Positions 16,694 to 24,949 of a stretch of 51,486 nt of DNA are shown piece by piece (within the stretch, counting starts at the first letter, position 1; every line of letters begins with the position of its first letter). The DNA is from Promethearchaeota archaeon (lineage in GTDB: Archaea; Asgardarchaeota; Lokiarchaeia; Sigynarchaeales; SOKP01), in contig JAGXNR010000013.1 of NCBI GenBank assembly GCA_019894875.1, positions 1-51,486 on the forward strand. The letters run 5' to 3'. The position numbers and the translations under genes were made by a program. Under the pieces are notes generated by a model that worked only from the letters and a program-made list of their open reading frames with translations, searched no databases and was not told the origin of the DNA.

Positions 16694-17449
16694 ATGGTTT
16701 TAGAATTAGTAGATATTTTACAAGGAAGCTTTAGCTTAATTTTTGTAATTATTTCAATAATTATCGGAATTACCATCTTATCTAAATATTTTAGTCAAAA
16801 GAAAAGGTTATATATTTTAGTAGGAATTTCTTGGATTGGAGTGGCAAATCCATGGATTCCGGATTCAATTTCATTCTTAATGAATATATTTGTCCAACAA
16901 TCTTTAGATGTAGGGTGGTATTTTATAATCGGAAATTGTTTTCTTCCTGTAGTTCTCCTTACGTGGCTTACAGCATATACAGATATGATTAAGAAAGATG
17001 CTCAAAAAAAAGTACTCATTATTACTGCAGCTCTTTCGATCTTATTTGAGATCGTGTTTTTTTCTCTTTTTTACATCGACATCAGCTTAATCGGAGTGAT
17101 TAACCCATTACGACCATTTACTGTAAATTTTGGTATGTTTATTACGGTATATTTATTGATTGTTATATTAGCGATGGTGATTACTGGAGTTATTTTTGCT
17201 CAAAAGTCTGTTAAAGTAGAGAATCGAGAAGTTAGGTTAAAAGGTAAGCTACTCCGTGCTGCATTTATTACATTTGCTATAGCTGCCATATTAGATTCCC
17301 TCCTTGGAACAATATTTGAAGATCCCGCGGATCCACTTTTAGCTATAATGGTTGTGGTTGTTCGAATACTGTTAATTATAAGTGCCTTAGAGTTTTACAG
17401 TGGTTTTCTACTCCCTAAATGGATGAAAGAAATTTTTATGAAAAAGTAA
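16694..17449 (+). CDS. Seven-TM membrane protein of unknown function
   Basis: The 251-residue protein has seven predicted TM segments (about 10-30, 40-58, 75-98, 108-130, 145-170, 190-210 and 215-238), a very short N-terminus and a short cytoplasmic tail. A conserved-looking WIGVANPWIPDSISF block lies near residue 50 and FEDPADP near 210. It is not a rhodopsin: there is no retinal-binding Lys in TM7. Such 7TM proteins of unknown role recur in Asgard genomes. A TATA-like AAGTATAAATACT lies about 60 bases upstream. It converges on the MglA-like GTPase gene, separated by a hairpin and T-tract. Confidence 0.75.
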   Translation: MVLELVDILQGSFSLIFVIISIIIGITILSKYFSQKKRLYILVGISWIGVANPWIPDSISFLMNIFVQQSLDVGWYFIIGNCFLPVVLLTWLTAYTDMIKKDAQKKVLIITAALSILFEIVFFSLFYIDISLIGVINPLRPFTVNFGMFITVYLLIVILAMVITGVIFAQKSVKVENREVRLKGKLLRAAFITFAIAAILDSLLGTIFEDPADPLLAIMVVVVRILLIISALEFYSGFLLPKWMKEIFMKK

Positions 17450-17476
17450 TGATAAATTATTATCACTTTTTTTTTT
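17450..17476 (+). terminator. Hairpin and T-tract between convergent genes
   Basis: TGATAA and TTATCA form a six-base-pair stem with an ATTA loop, followed by ten consecutive Ts, directly after the stop of the 7TM gene. The T run on the plus strand fits termination of that gene. Confidence 0.55.
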
Positions 17477-17492
17477 AAGTAATAGATTTGAA

Positions 17493-18185
17493 TCAACTCG
17501 TTAATTTCGAATTATCTGAAAGCTCTTCATCGATTGGAGCTTCTCCATTACCATATATATGGTATAGTCCCGCTCTTCGAGCAATTTCATGAAAACTATT
17601 AAAAACATCTTTTTCTTGATTAGTTAAAGCACAAGTTTTATATAATAAAGGATTCCATCTATTCAATTCATGTTTAGGATCATACCATAAATCCTCCTGT
17701 TTTAAAATCTGAATAAAATCATTTTCATTAATAACATCTTTAAGATCTTGTTTATTTAACATGATTAGAAAAGGAATCTCCTTAATTAGCTTATTTTTTG
17801 TTACATTTTTTAATTCTAATAAGAATTCAACATTATCCTCAAAAAGTTTAATTTGGGAATCAACAACAAATATGACAGCATCAGTTTCAGCATCAATTTT
17901 ATTAAAAACTTTAGATCGGAGCTGGGAAAAAGATTTTTGACCCGCAACAGTATATACTCGATAATATATCTTTTTTTTTTTTGTTGATTGAAAAATACCT
18001 CTATCAAAATAAAGGGTAGCTCCACTTGTTCTATTTATTTTTTGCAAATCACTAATAGGAACAATATCCCTTTTACCATCCTTTGTTAATTGATAGAGAG
18101 TCTGTAGTATAGTCGTTTTCCCAGACCCGGCCATACCATAATATACAATCTTTAAATAGATGTCCCCATCTTTATATTGAACCAT
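17493..18185 (-). CDS. MglA-like small GTPase
   Basis: The 230-residue GTPase has the MglA/Arf-like P-loop GMAGSGKT (17-24) preceded by LKIVYY. Switch II is YTVAGQ, in which the usual Asp of DxxG is Val, a hallmark of MglA proteins. The G4 motif is NKQD and the G5-like loop is CAL. It is longer than Rab-type GTPases by a C-terminal extension that ends in a charged, flexible tail (EAPIDEELSDNS) without prenylation cysteines. MglA-type GTPases set cell polarity in bacteria and have roadblock GAPs. The roadblock protein at 2086-2835 is 15 kb away. The gene stands alone on the minus strand, 209 bases from hdrC. Confidence 0.9.
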   Translation of the reverse strand: MVQYKDGDIYLKIVYYGMAGSGKTTILQTLYQLTKDGKRDIVPISDLQKINRTSGATLYFDRGIFQSTKKKKIYYRVYTVAGQKSFSQLRSKVFNKIDAETDAVIFVVDSQIKLFEDNVEFLLELKNVTKNKLIKEIPFLIMLNKQDLKDVINENDFIQILKQEDLWYDPKHELNRWNPLLYKTCALTNQEKDVFNSFHEIARRAGLYHIYGNGEAPIDEELSDNSKLTS

Positions 18186-18411
18186 CTAAAATACTCCATA
18201 TCTTAAAACATAAGTGAATTAACCTAACAGAATTTTTTATTCTAGGATCTTTTTTATCGCACGTATGTTCATCTTTGACTATAATAAAAATCCAATCTAA
18301 TAAATACAATTTCATTATAGATAATAATTTTCAAAATTAAGGATTAATTTTTTTTACAATGAATAATGATCCTCAAATAGGATATTTGATAAATTGAAAA
18401 AGTTCGAAATC

Positions 18412-18939
18412 ATGGATACTTATTCTGACTCAGACTGGAATTGGGAATTTTATGAAGAACTTGTGGATGATGTTGATGAAAACAAGAATTTGATTCAATG
18501 TTTCAACTGTGGTAAATGCGTGGGGAGTTGCCCAGCAACAAAAGTTTCGAAATTCAACATAAGGAAGATCATCAGAAAAGTGCTTCGAGGAGATAAAAGT
18601 GTTTTGAAAGATTCTGATATTTGGTACTGTTTCCTTTGTGAACGATGCAAAAAAATATGTCCAAAAGAGAATATAAATATGCCACTACTTATTATTAACT
18701 TGAGGAATGAAAGTTTTAAAAAAGGATTTGGGCCAAAGTATAATGATTTAAGAAAATATGTTGAGATGTCTGAAAGGTTTCTTACAAAAGGAGTAGTTGT
18801 TGAAGAATCTTTAGGAGGACCACTTGCAAAAGAAAGAATTGACGAATTAAATGAAATCTGTAATTTCGCTAGAATAAAATATGTATTTAAAGCAAGTGAG
18901 ATCAATAAAAATAAGAAGAAAAAATCAAAGAAATTGTAA
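18412..18939 (+). CDS. hdrC: Heterodisulfide reductase subunit C-like iron-sulfur protein
   Basis: The 175-residue protein has two [4Fe-4S] ferredoxin motifs, CFNCGKCVGSCP (about 30-41) and CFLCERCKKICP (about 73-84), spaced as in HdrC. HdrC passes electrons from HdrA to the catalytic HdrB subunit. A basic helical C-terminus ends in a poly-Lys stretch. ATG 18412 is preferred over a TTG at 18394. hdrB follows after 15 bases, so the two form an operon. hdrA is not adjacent but lies 11 kb downstream at 30181. Confidence 0.88.
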   Translation: MDTYSDSDWNWEFYEELVDDVDENKNLIQCFNCGKCVGSCPATKVSKFNIRKIIRKVLRGDKSVLKDSDIWYCFLCERCKKICPKENINMPLLIINLRNESFKKGFGPKYNDLRKYVEMSERFLTKGVVVEESLGGPLAKERIDELNEICNFARIKYVFKASEINKNKKKKSKKL

Positions 18940-18954
18940 ATAAATCATTCTATT

Positions 18955-19965
18955 ATGATAATAAGTAACCTATCTTTGAATATTGAGGAAATAGAAAACG
19001 ATTATCCTGAAAATCCTCTAGATTTTTTCAAAGATAAGAATCTCTGCCTTTTTAAGGCTTGTTTAGAAAAATATTTTCCTGGTGTAAGGTGGGGAATTCA
19101 AGACTTTCTGGAAGAACTAAACTTAAAAATTAGTGTTTGTGCTAATCAATCATGCTGCAGTGGAACCTTTTTTCAAAGGAATTTGATCACCAGAGCCCAA
19201 TTTGCGGCTATAAATGAGAGAAATATATATGAGCTTAATCAGCAAGCTGATATAGTGTTATTTAGTTGTAATGGGTGCTACAATTCTCTTTTGAGGGGTA
19301 GAGCTTTCATACAAAATCAAGAAGTCCTTGGAAAAACGAATGAAATTTTAATGAATTTAGCAAAAAAAATGGGAGTTAATCCACCAGGGAAATATAAAGT
19401 TCTAGAGGAACCAAAGGTTCGTTTTATACATGACTTAGATTTTTTGTATTTAATAAGGAATGAAGTATTTAATTCGTTAAAGTTTAATTTAAGAGATCTT
19501 AACGTCGCTACTCATTATGGTTGCCACTATTTGAACCTATCACGAGATAAAAGGAATTCTGAACTATATTTAAAGGATAAAACCAAACTAGATGAATTAG
19601 TTACATTGTTTGGTGGAAATCCCGTTGATTATCAAGAAAAAGAAAGTTGTTGTGGTTGGGGCGCAAGTCAAGTAGTATTACATCCGAAAGAAGCACTACA
19701 GATAACCTATAATAAATTGAAAAGTGCTGAAAATGTTAAAGCTGACTTTATGTTAATGCCCTGTCCTACTTGCCTATATACCCTTAGTAAACCGGAGTAT
19801 AGAGAAAAAATCAATAAGTGGTATGGGGAAACTCTCGACATACCTACAATTCATCTTAATGAACTAATCGCAATTTTAAGAGGTTGTGAAGAAGACCGTT
19901 GCATTACTCTTCGCAGAAAAACTCCCCGACTCCATGAGATTTTTGAAATAATAACAAAAGAATAA
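18955..19965 (+). CDS. hdrB: Heterodisulfide reductase subunit B-like protein
   Basis: The 336-residue protein has two CCG domains. The first comprises C in FKACLEKYF, the CC pair in NQSCCSG and CNGC. The second comprises C in YGCHYL, the CC pair in ESCCGWG and CPTC. In HdrB these bind the two non-cubane [4Fe-4S] clusters that cleave the CoM-S-S-CoB disulfide. In an organism without methanogenesis the acceptor may be another disulfide or thiol. All CCG cysteines are present, so it should be catalytic. It is the second gene of the hdrCB operon and ends 35 bases before the convergent ferredoxin gene. Confidence 0.88.
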   Translation: MIISNLSLNIEEIENDYPENPLDFFKDKNLCLFKACLEKYFPGVRWGIQDFLEELNLKISVCANQSCCSGTFFQRNLITRAQFAAINERNIYELNQQADIVLFSCNGCYNSLLRGRAFIQNQEVLGKTNEILMNLAKKMGVNPPGKYKVLEEPKVRFIHDLDFLYLIRNEVFNSLKFNLRDLNVATHYGCHYLNLSRDKRNSELYLKDKTKLDELVTLFGGNPVDYQEKESCCGWGASQVVLHPKEALQITYNKLKSAENVKADFMLMPCPTCLYTLSKPEYREKINKWYGETLDIPTIHLNELIAILRGCEEDRCITLRRKTPRLHEIFEIITKE

Positions 19966-20000
19966 AATTTTTAATGACTTTATAAAATTTGAAGAAAAAT

Positions 20001-20396
20001 TTAGAGTTCTTCAATCGCGTACCTTGGACAAGAATCTAAACACAATAGACAACCTATACATTTCTCATATGAGAATTCTAATCTGTTTTCTTTACTAGTG
20101 TGTAAAGCATCTGTCGGACATAATGAGATACAAGCTCCACAATCAATGCATTTGTCGTCATCAATGATTACTCGACCTTTCTTGTTTACAATTATGTTAT
20201 TCTTCTCTAATGCTTCTGTGATTTCCTTAGTTTTATCTTCGGGGATATCAATTAGTAAATTAATTCCAGTAGAACCTGAAGAAAATTTCAGAATGTTAAA
20301 CGTAATATCGTGCTGTAGAATATCGTTTACAATCTTCGAATAATCATCAAAATCTTTAACTAATCCAAATGGTAGTGTGCAGTTAATTATTGTCAT
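20001..20396 (-). CDS. NIL domain-ferredoxin protein of homocysteine biosynthesis
   Basis: The 131-residue protein has an N-terminal NIL-like ACT-type domain (about 1-70) followed by a two-cluster ferredoxin with CIDCGACISLCP and CIGCLLCLDSCP (about 82-125). It is the partner of the DUF39-CBS protein. Together they correspond to the methanogen pair (MA1822/MA1821 type) that reductively transfers sulfur to aspartate semialdehyde to give homocysteine. The ferredoxin part would supply electrons. The start lies one base after the stop of the DUF39-CBS gene, so translation is coupled. Confidence 0.88.
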   Translation of the reverse strand: MTIINCTLPFGLVKDFDDYSKIVNDILQHDITFNILKFSSGSTGINLLIDIPEDKTKEITEALEKNNIIVNKKGRVIIDDDKCIDCGACISLCPTDALHTSKENRLEFSYEKCIGCLLCLDSCPRYAIEEL

Positions 20397-20397
20397 A

Positions 20398-21870
20398 CTA
20401 GATCAATTCCTCCGAAGTTATAATTCCAGTTACTTTATTTAAATCATTAATAACAGGTAAAGCTGAAATATTATTTAATTTCATTTTCCTTATAGCAACA
20501 TCAATCGGTTCATTATCAGTGGTGGTTATCACCTTTTTTGTGATAATGTCATTTAAATCAGTTTTATCCCTAGCAATCGCTTTTGTCACATCAAAACTCG
20601 TGACAATTCCTTTGAGTTTATTTTCTGAATCTGTAACAACGATGTGATTTAAATTCTGATCAATAATTTTCTCTGCTACAGTTTTCAAATCACAATCATC
20701 ACTGCAAATTATTGCTTCTCGTTTTAAATCTTTTACAAACTTCACCTTACTTGTTTGTTTCATCGGTTTAACTACTGTATCTGTCGGTAATGTTTCTGCG
20801 GGGGGATTTAAATAGAACTTTCCTTTCTGAATCCATTTTTTAAGAGTTTCTGCAATTTTTCGAGCATGGTACAACGAAGATAACGAGGAACATTTTACTT
20901 TTTTACCATTCAATTCAATATATTCCCCTCTTAATTCTTCATAGTTAACTCGTCTGAGCTTTGGGCGATCCCTTCTCGGTATTCCATAATCTATGATATC
21001 TGTAAAGAGTTCCGCATCACTAATTGCAGTTTTCTTGGCTAGACCTTCGTTTAAAATAGGGATTGGAATTCCAAGACCCACAAATAAAGATGTTCCATAT
21101 TCTTCATAAGAAACCCCTCTTAAATATTCCGCACTCATTTGCTTTAAATCACCCTTGACAAATAAAGTCCCAAATTGATTTGAAGGGCTGTGTTGAGTAC
21201 CTTCTCCAATAACATAGCCAGTACCTCCTCCTAAAAATATCCTAGTACCAATTCCTATTGTCTCATAATCTGGATCATTACTCAACGGGCTTAAACATCC
21301 TGCTCCTGCATAATGTGCATTTCCAAAACGAGGTAACAACTTCCCCATATACGTATAAAGAGTTCGATCCGAACTATTTACTGCGCATACATATCTTTGA
21401 TAGGCATTTCTTGGGTTTACTAAAATTGCTTGATTTATCTCATTAATGGTAAATTCAGTATTTACCTCTGCTAAAGGGTAGCAATCAGTAGTATATGAAT
21501 TACCTCTCAACCGTATAGGTTTCCCTGCAACGAGATCTTCGATAACATGGCCACCACCATATTCAAAACGTTTCACTTCTGACAATCTTGTACAACCAAT
21601 ATAACAATCCACCGCTGCATTACCATGATAAGCATGAACGTCATTTAACCACAGATGTTCAAATTTTATAGGAGGATCAGAATGTCCAAAGTTTAAAAAA
21701 GCACCACTCGAGCACATTGGACCAAATGTTCCTGTTGTTACTATGTCAATCTCTTCAGCTGCTACTTTCACGCCTTTTTGAGCGACAATATCAACCATTT
21801 CTTCAGCAGTTACCACCACGGCTTCTCCATTCTTAATTTTTTCATTAATTTCTGCGTATGTTTTAGTCAA
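20398..21870 (-). CDS. Homocysteine biosynthesis protein, DUF39 plus CBS domains
   Basis: The 490-residue protein starts with the DUF39/COG1900 sulfur-transfer domain (about 1-360; AEINEKIKNGEAVVVTAEEM at the N-terminus, and conserved Cys in FGPMCSSG and DCYIGCTR). It ends with two CBS motifs (about 370-490). In methanogens this enzyme makes L-homocysteine from L-aspartate semialdehyde with the NIL-ferredoxin partner, replacing the O-acetyl or O-succinyl route. TTG 21870 is chosen over an ATG 123 bases upstream. A consensus AGGTGAT ribosome site directly precedes it, the resulting N-terminus matches the family, and the upstream extension is a hydrophobic, unrelated stretch. It is the first gene of the two-gene operon. 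Confidence 0.9.
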   Translation of the reverse strand: MTKTYAEINEKIKNGEAVVVTAEEMVDIVAQKGVKVAAEEIDIVTTGTFGPMCSSGAFLNFGHSDPPIKFEHLWLNDVHAYHGNAAVDCYIGCTRLSEVKRFEYGGGHVIEDLVAGKPIRLRGNSYTTDCYPLAEVNTEFTINEINQAILVNPRNAYQRYVCAVNSSDRTLYTYMGKLLPRFGNAHYAGAGCLSPLSNDPDYETIGIGTRIFLGGGTGYVIGEGTQHSPSNQFGTLFVKGDLKQMSAEYLRGVSYEEYGTSLFVGLGIPIPILNEGLAKKTAISDAELFTDIIDYGIPRRDRPKLRRVNYEELRGEYIELNGKKVKCSSLSSLYHARKIAETLKKWIQKGKFYLNPPAETLPTDTVVKPMKQTSKVKFVKDLKREAIICSDDCDLKTVAEKIIDQNLNHIVVTDSENKLKGIVTSFDVTKAIARDKTDLNDIITKKVITTTDNEPIDVAIRKMKLNNISALPVINDLNKVTGIITSEELI

Positions 21871-21873
21871 AAT

Positions 21874-21880
21874 ATCACCT
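21874..21880 (-). promoter_or_regulatory. Shine-Dalgarno site deciding a TTG start
   Basis: AGGTGAT on the minus strand, three bases before TTG 21870, is complementary to the archaeal 16S 3' tail. It supports initiation at TTG and removes 41 residues of the longer open frame. Confidence 0.65.
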
Positions 21881-22145
21881 AATTTTGTTGTAAAATATGC
21901 ATATTTCACATATTTAGTTTTAACTTTATATCGAATATATCCTATATAAATATTCAATACAATAATTATGCATAATTGGCATAAAATATCCATGAGGTAG
22001 ATATTATTTATAAAATTAAGAAAAAGGTAAATCTAATAATTTTGAATGAAGCTCTATAAGATCTTCAGTAACTTTTCCCGTATTTAGTATAGTTTATATT
22101 ATTATTTTGTTTTCTACAATTACTACAAGGGTAAATAAAGCTATA

Positions 22146-23051
22146 ATGGTAGAAAGCAAACCTTCTTTACCTTCATCAAAGAACAAAATAATTGCTATAT
22201 TCTTATTAGTCCTTACTACTGTTCTCTGGGGCACTTCTTTCATTCTTACAAAAAACATTACTGAGGATGTTCCTATTTTTCTCTATATGGGCCTGCGATT
22301 CGCAATTGCTTTTTTAGGATTTGCCCCGTTGTTTTTTCACTTAAAACATCTTAACAAAAAAGCAATTTTGATGAGTGTTATCACAGGTATGATCTATTTT
22401 TTTGGCTATACAATTCAAACATACGGACTTCAAACAACAACAGCGGGAAAAGCGGGTTTTGTTACGGGATTGAGTGCTATTATAGTTCCGTTTATCCTAT
22501 GGTTAGGGTTTAAAAAACCGTTAAACAAAAGAGTTTGGATTGCTGTAATCTTATCTGTCTTAGGGATGGCTCTTTTATTATTAGAAGGAGAATCAGGAAT
22601 AATTATTGGTGATTTAATTGTATTAGGAAGCGCATTTTTCTGGGCACTTTTTATTATTTATAATGATAAATATGTTCCACTCGTGGATATTTACTCGTAT
22701 TCGATGATACAAATCGCAGTAATATCTTGCACGAGTTTTATTAGTTCATTGTTAATCGGAGAATCTTATGCATCCTTGTCATTTTCTCCATCTTTTTGGT
22801 GGGTGATGGTTTATATGGGCATTGGAGTTATGACTCTGACTATATTATTTCAAAATTGGAGCCAACAGCATCAAGGTCCTACCCAAACCGCGATTATTTT
22901 TACCCTCGAACCTGTTTTTGCCGCATTATTTGGATTTATTATCGGAAATGAAATATTGTCCTTATTTGGGTGGCTTGGATGTGGGTTAATTTTTGTAGCA
23001 ATTATCATTACCGTGCTTAAAAAAAACAATCATAATGATAAAAATTCATAA
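22146..23051 (+). CDS. EamA/DMT-family transporter
   Basis: The 301-residue protein has ten predicted TM segments in two five-TM EamA repeats, with the usual WGTSFILTK start of repeat 1 and TLEPVFAALFGFIIGNE in the second. DMT transporters export or exchange amino acids, metabolites or drugs. The substrate cannot be predicted. ATG 22146 is preferred over the in-frame TTG at 22107. A second EamA gene lies at 49949-50869. Confidence 0.88.
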   Translation: MVESKPSLPSSKNKIIAIFLLVLTTVLWGTSFILTKNITEDVPIFLYMGLRFAIAFLGFAPLFFHLKHLNKKAILMSVITGMIYFFGYTIQTYGLQTTTAGKAGFVTGLSAIIVPFILWLGFKKPLNKRVWIAVILSVLGMALLLLEGESGIIIGDLIVLGSAFFWALFIIYNDKYVPLVDIYSYSMIQIAVISCTSFISSLLIGESYASLSFSPSFWWVMVYMGIGVMTLTILFQNWSQQHQGPTQTAIIFTLEPVFAALFGFIIGNEILSLFGWLGCGLIFVAIIITVLKKNNHNDKNS

Positions 23052-23124
23052 AAAAACATTTTTTGGTAGATCGTACATAAGTCTTTAGTCAAACAATCAT
23101 TTAAATATTAAAAAAAGTATTCTT

Positions 23125-23135
23125 TTTATATAAAA
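23125..23135 (+). promoter_or_regulatory. TATA-like promoter element
   Basis: TTTATATAAAA is a strong archaeal TATA-box candidate, about 80 bases before the ATG of the 53-residue zinc-ribbon gene. A purine-rich BRE-like stretch precedes it. Confidence 0.35.
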
Positions 23136-23213
23136 GGGTTGTTTTGTTAAGAATAATTCTTTTCACCAAGTTTTTGTTTAATTTAAAATAGTAGAACTCC
23201 CGGGATTTCGAAG

Positions 23214-23375
23214 ATGACCGCACGTAAGTTAAAACCAAAAGACCTCGTTTTATGTAATAAGTGCGGTAATGTGATGATTACGAGAAAAATTCGAATGAAT
23301 CATTCAAGTGAAGAAGAATTCCAAACCATTAATCAATGCATCGTATGTCGATTTTGGGAGCCGATAAATAAATAA
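23214..23375 (+). CDS. 53-residue zinc-ribbon protein
   Basis: ATG 23214 opens a 53-residue frame with CNKCG and CIVC knuckles 25 residues apart, the layout of a rubredoxin-like or zinc-ribbon fold. The intervening region is basic and polar (TRKIRMNHSSEEE). It is preceded by a TATA-like element and followed by a 741-base gap. Such microproteins are often transcription- or translation-associated, but no family is recognised. The regular cysteine pattern makes a chance frame unlikely. Confidence 0.6.
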   Translation: MTARKLKPKDLVLCNKCGNVMITRKIRMNHSSEEEFQTINQCIVCRFWEPINK

Positions 23376-23792
23376 CTTCTGTTAAAAATTACCCTAATCA
23401 ATTTCCACAAGTGAATTTCTTTCTATAGACCGTTGAAGAGTGTGTTTAATATAATTAAAGGATCTTTATGGAGTCTCTCATATTAAAATTTTTAATATTT
23501 CATCTTGAAAGACAATCAAATGGTTAATAATTGTGAAATTAATATAAGCAATAAGTAACTATTAAATATAACTTCGCTTATAGCAACGTATAGGCTAATC
23601 CGATAACAGAAATATTTGGGTTAAACTAATTTATATGTTCCTTTAAATTCATTTCAAACTATTTTTAGATTAATATACTTTTTAATTAAATTAAGGTTAA
23701 TTTCAGAATTAAACTCTAAAAAGGGTTTAAGTTTAAGATTTTAACTATAATATTCCGTTCGGTTAGAACAAATATAATTTAAAATCGGTTGG

Positions 23793-23802
23793 TTTTTATA
23801 TT
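23793..23802 (+). promoter_or_regulatory. TATA-like element before the candidate RNA
   Basis: TTTTTATATT lies 25-30 bases before the start of the structured segment near 23825, the expected distance for an archaeal TATA box. Confidence 0.35.
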
Positions 23803-23824
23803 AGGAATGTCTAATTGTAGGTAG

Positions 23825-23973
23825 GAAGTGTCCAATTTGAATCTGGGAAACATTGGATTTCAAGAGTGTGAGGTTCTCAGCTCTGATTAAGCCCTCTATT
23901 AAACTCTTACGAGTTTAATTCTCTCCCTGATTTTAAAAATTTGCTCGGATTCTTAGGGCCTTCTTTTTTTCTT
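23825..23973 (+). ncRNA. Candidate structured non-coding RNA
   Basis: In a 741-base gap, this stretch combines a TATA-like box at the right distance upstream, a TCCAAT/ATTGGA stem (23831-23857) with an alternative TTGAATC/GATTTCAA pairing, a TGAG/CTCA hairpin near 23869, a perfect nine-base stem ATTAAACTC/GAGTTTAAT with a TTAC loop (23898-23919), and a terminal run of Ts (about 23967-23973). It does not match tRNA, 5S rRNA, SRP or RNase P consensus elements that I checked by eye. A small regulatory RNA is the best reading, but expression is unproven. Confidence 0.35.
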
Positions 23974-24116
23974 TTCAATTATCACTTAAAACTGAAATAG
24001 ATCCATAATCTTTATTGAATTTGGGGTTCAAATATTAATACTGATAGTCTTTAACCTAGTTTTTTCATTTACTAAAATGTTACAAGTAAATTTCTAAAAA
24101 GTTTAAAAGATGAAAA

Positions 24117-24923
24117 TTAGCCTAATAAATCGTTTATCTTAAGTTTTAATCCATCCTCAGCAGCAACAACTCTTTTTATTTTTGTTTTCTCTTGGAGTTT
24201 TGCTACTTGGCTAGGAACATGATTTTTTTGTGAACGTGGTCCATCCATAAATGAGCCAAAATGAGTTATAACTAAGGTTTCTAAGGGAGGGTCAATATTA
24301 TTAAGATAGGGAATAACTTCATCAGTACAAACATGCCTTTTACAAGTAACAGAATCAGGGCGTAATAAGTTAAGAATTAATATGTTCACACCAGAAAATT
24401 GTTCTGAAAATCCATCAAAAGCCATCGTATCACTAGTATAGGCTAAAGAATAGTTTGCAAGATTAAACCTTATTCCAAATCCTTCATTATATGGAGAGTG
24501 AACAACCTTAGTGCCCACAATTTCAGCACCTTTATACTTGAACATATCCCCCGCTTTAAATAGTACAATTTGTTCCACCATTTGCAGATGATAATCAGAT
24601 ATAAGATGAACTACGTCATCTGTAGTGATCAATATTCCTTTTTTATAGTAATTGTATTTTTTATCGTGTAATTGTTCTCTTGAACTTTCTATAATTGCAC
24701 TAGCATCATTGTAATGATCAACATGTGGATGAGTTATAATAAATAAATCTGTTTTTAAAGGATCCTCGCCATATTGATTCATTCGTACAATAGCACCAGG
24801 ACCGGGATCTATATGTGCTTGTAATCCATTGAATTTATATAAGAATCCTCCTGTAGCACGATGTTGAGTTCTTATATGATGCCTTCCGCCCCCAGATCCA
24901 AGAATAACCAATTTGTCGTTCAT
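24117..24923 (-). CDS. Metallo-beta-lactamase-fold hydrolase (RNase Z/lactonase-like)
   Basis: The 268-residue MBL-fold protein begins LVILGSGGG, carries the metal motif THPHVDHYND (about residues 79-88), an Asp in YTSDTMAF, and a late His in VITHFGSF. The long insert between the motifs (about 90-150) and the start resemble RNase Z- and PhnP-like members rather than glyoxalase II. The substrate is unknown: nucleic acid, cyclic nucleotide and phosphodiester substrates are all possible. It lies 26 bases downstream of the small GTPase gene on the same strand, so the two are co-transcribed. Confidence 0.82.
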   Translation of the reverse strand: MNDKLVILGSGGGRHHIRTQHRATGGFLYKFNGLQAHIDPGPGAIVRMNQYGEDPLKTDLFIITHPHVDHYNDASAIIESSREQLHDKKYNYYKKGILITTDDVVHLISDYHLQMVEQIVLFKAGDMFKYKGAEIVGTKVVHSPYNEGFGIRFNLANYSLAYTSDTMAFDGFSEQFSGVNILILNLLRPDSVTCKRHVCTDEVIPYLNNIDPPLETLVITHFGSFMDGPRSQKNHVPSQVAKLQEKTKIKRVVAAEDGLKLKINDLLG

Positions 24924-24949
24924 GATTTAATATTTTCTTCTACTTTTAA

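Larger units (their letters stand above)
23376..24116. other. 741-base intergenic region with a structured segment
   Basis: This is the longest gene-free stretch of the window. Most of it (23376-23780) is AT-rich with nothing I can name. From about 23825 to 23973 it is less AT-rich, holds three consecutive hairpins, and ends in a T-tract. That part is listed separately as a candidate RNA. No ORF with plausible start and composition was seen on either strand. Confidence 0.6.

Noticed and set aside
16694..17449. Rhodopsin-like identity for the 7TM protein
   Set aside because: No retinal-binding Lys in the last helix and no rhodopsin signature residues.
18495..18905. Minus-strand 136-residue ORF opposite hdrC
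   Set aside because: The plus strand encodes two complete ferredoxin motifs; the antisense frame is only a shadow.
23820..23980. tRNA or 5S rRNA in the intergenic gap
   Set aside because: No GGTTCRANNCC T-loop with a matching acceptor stem, and no 5S consensus; the GGTTCTCA there is not a T-arm.
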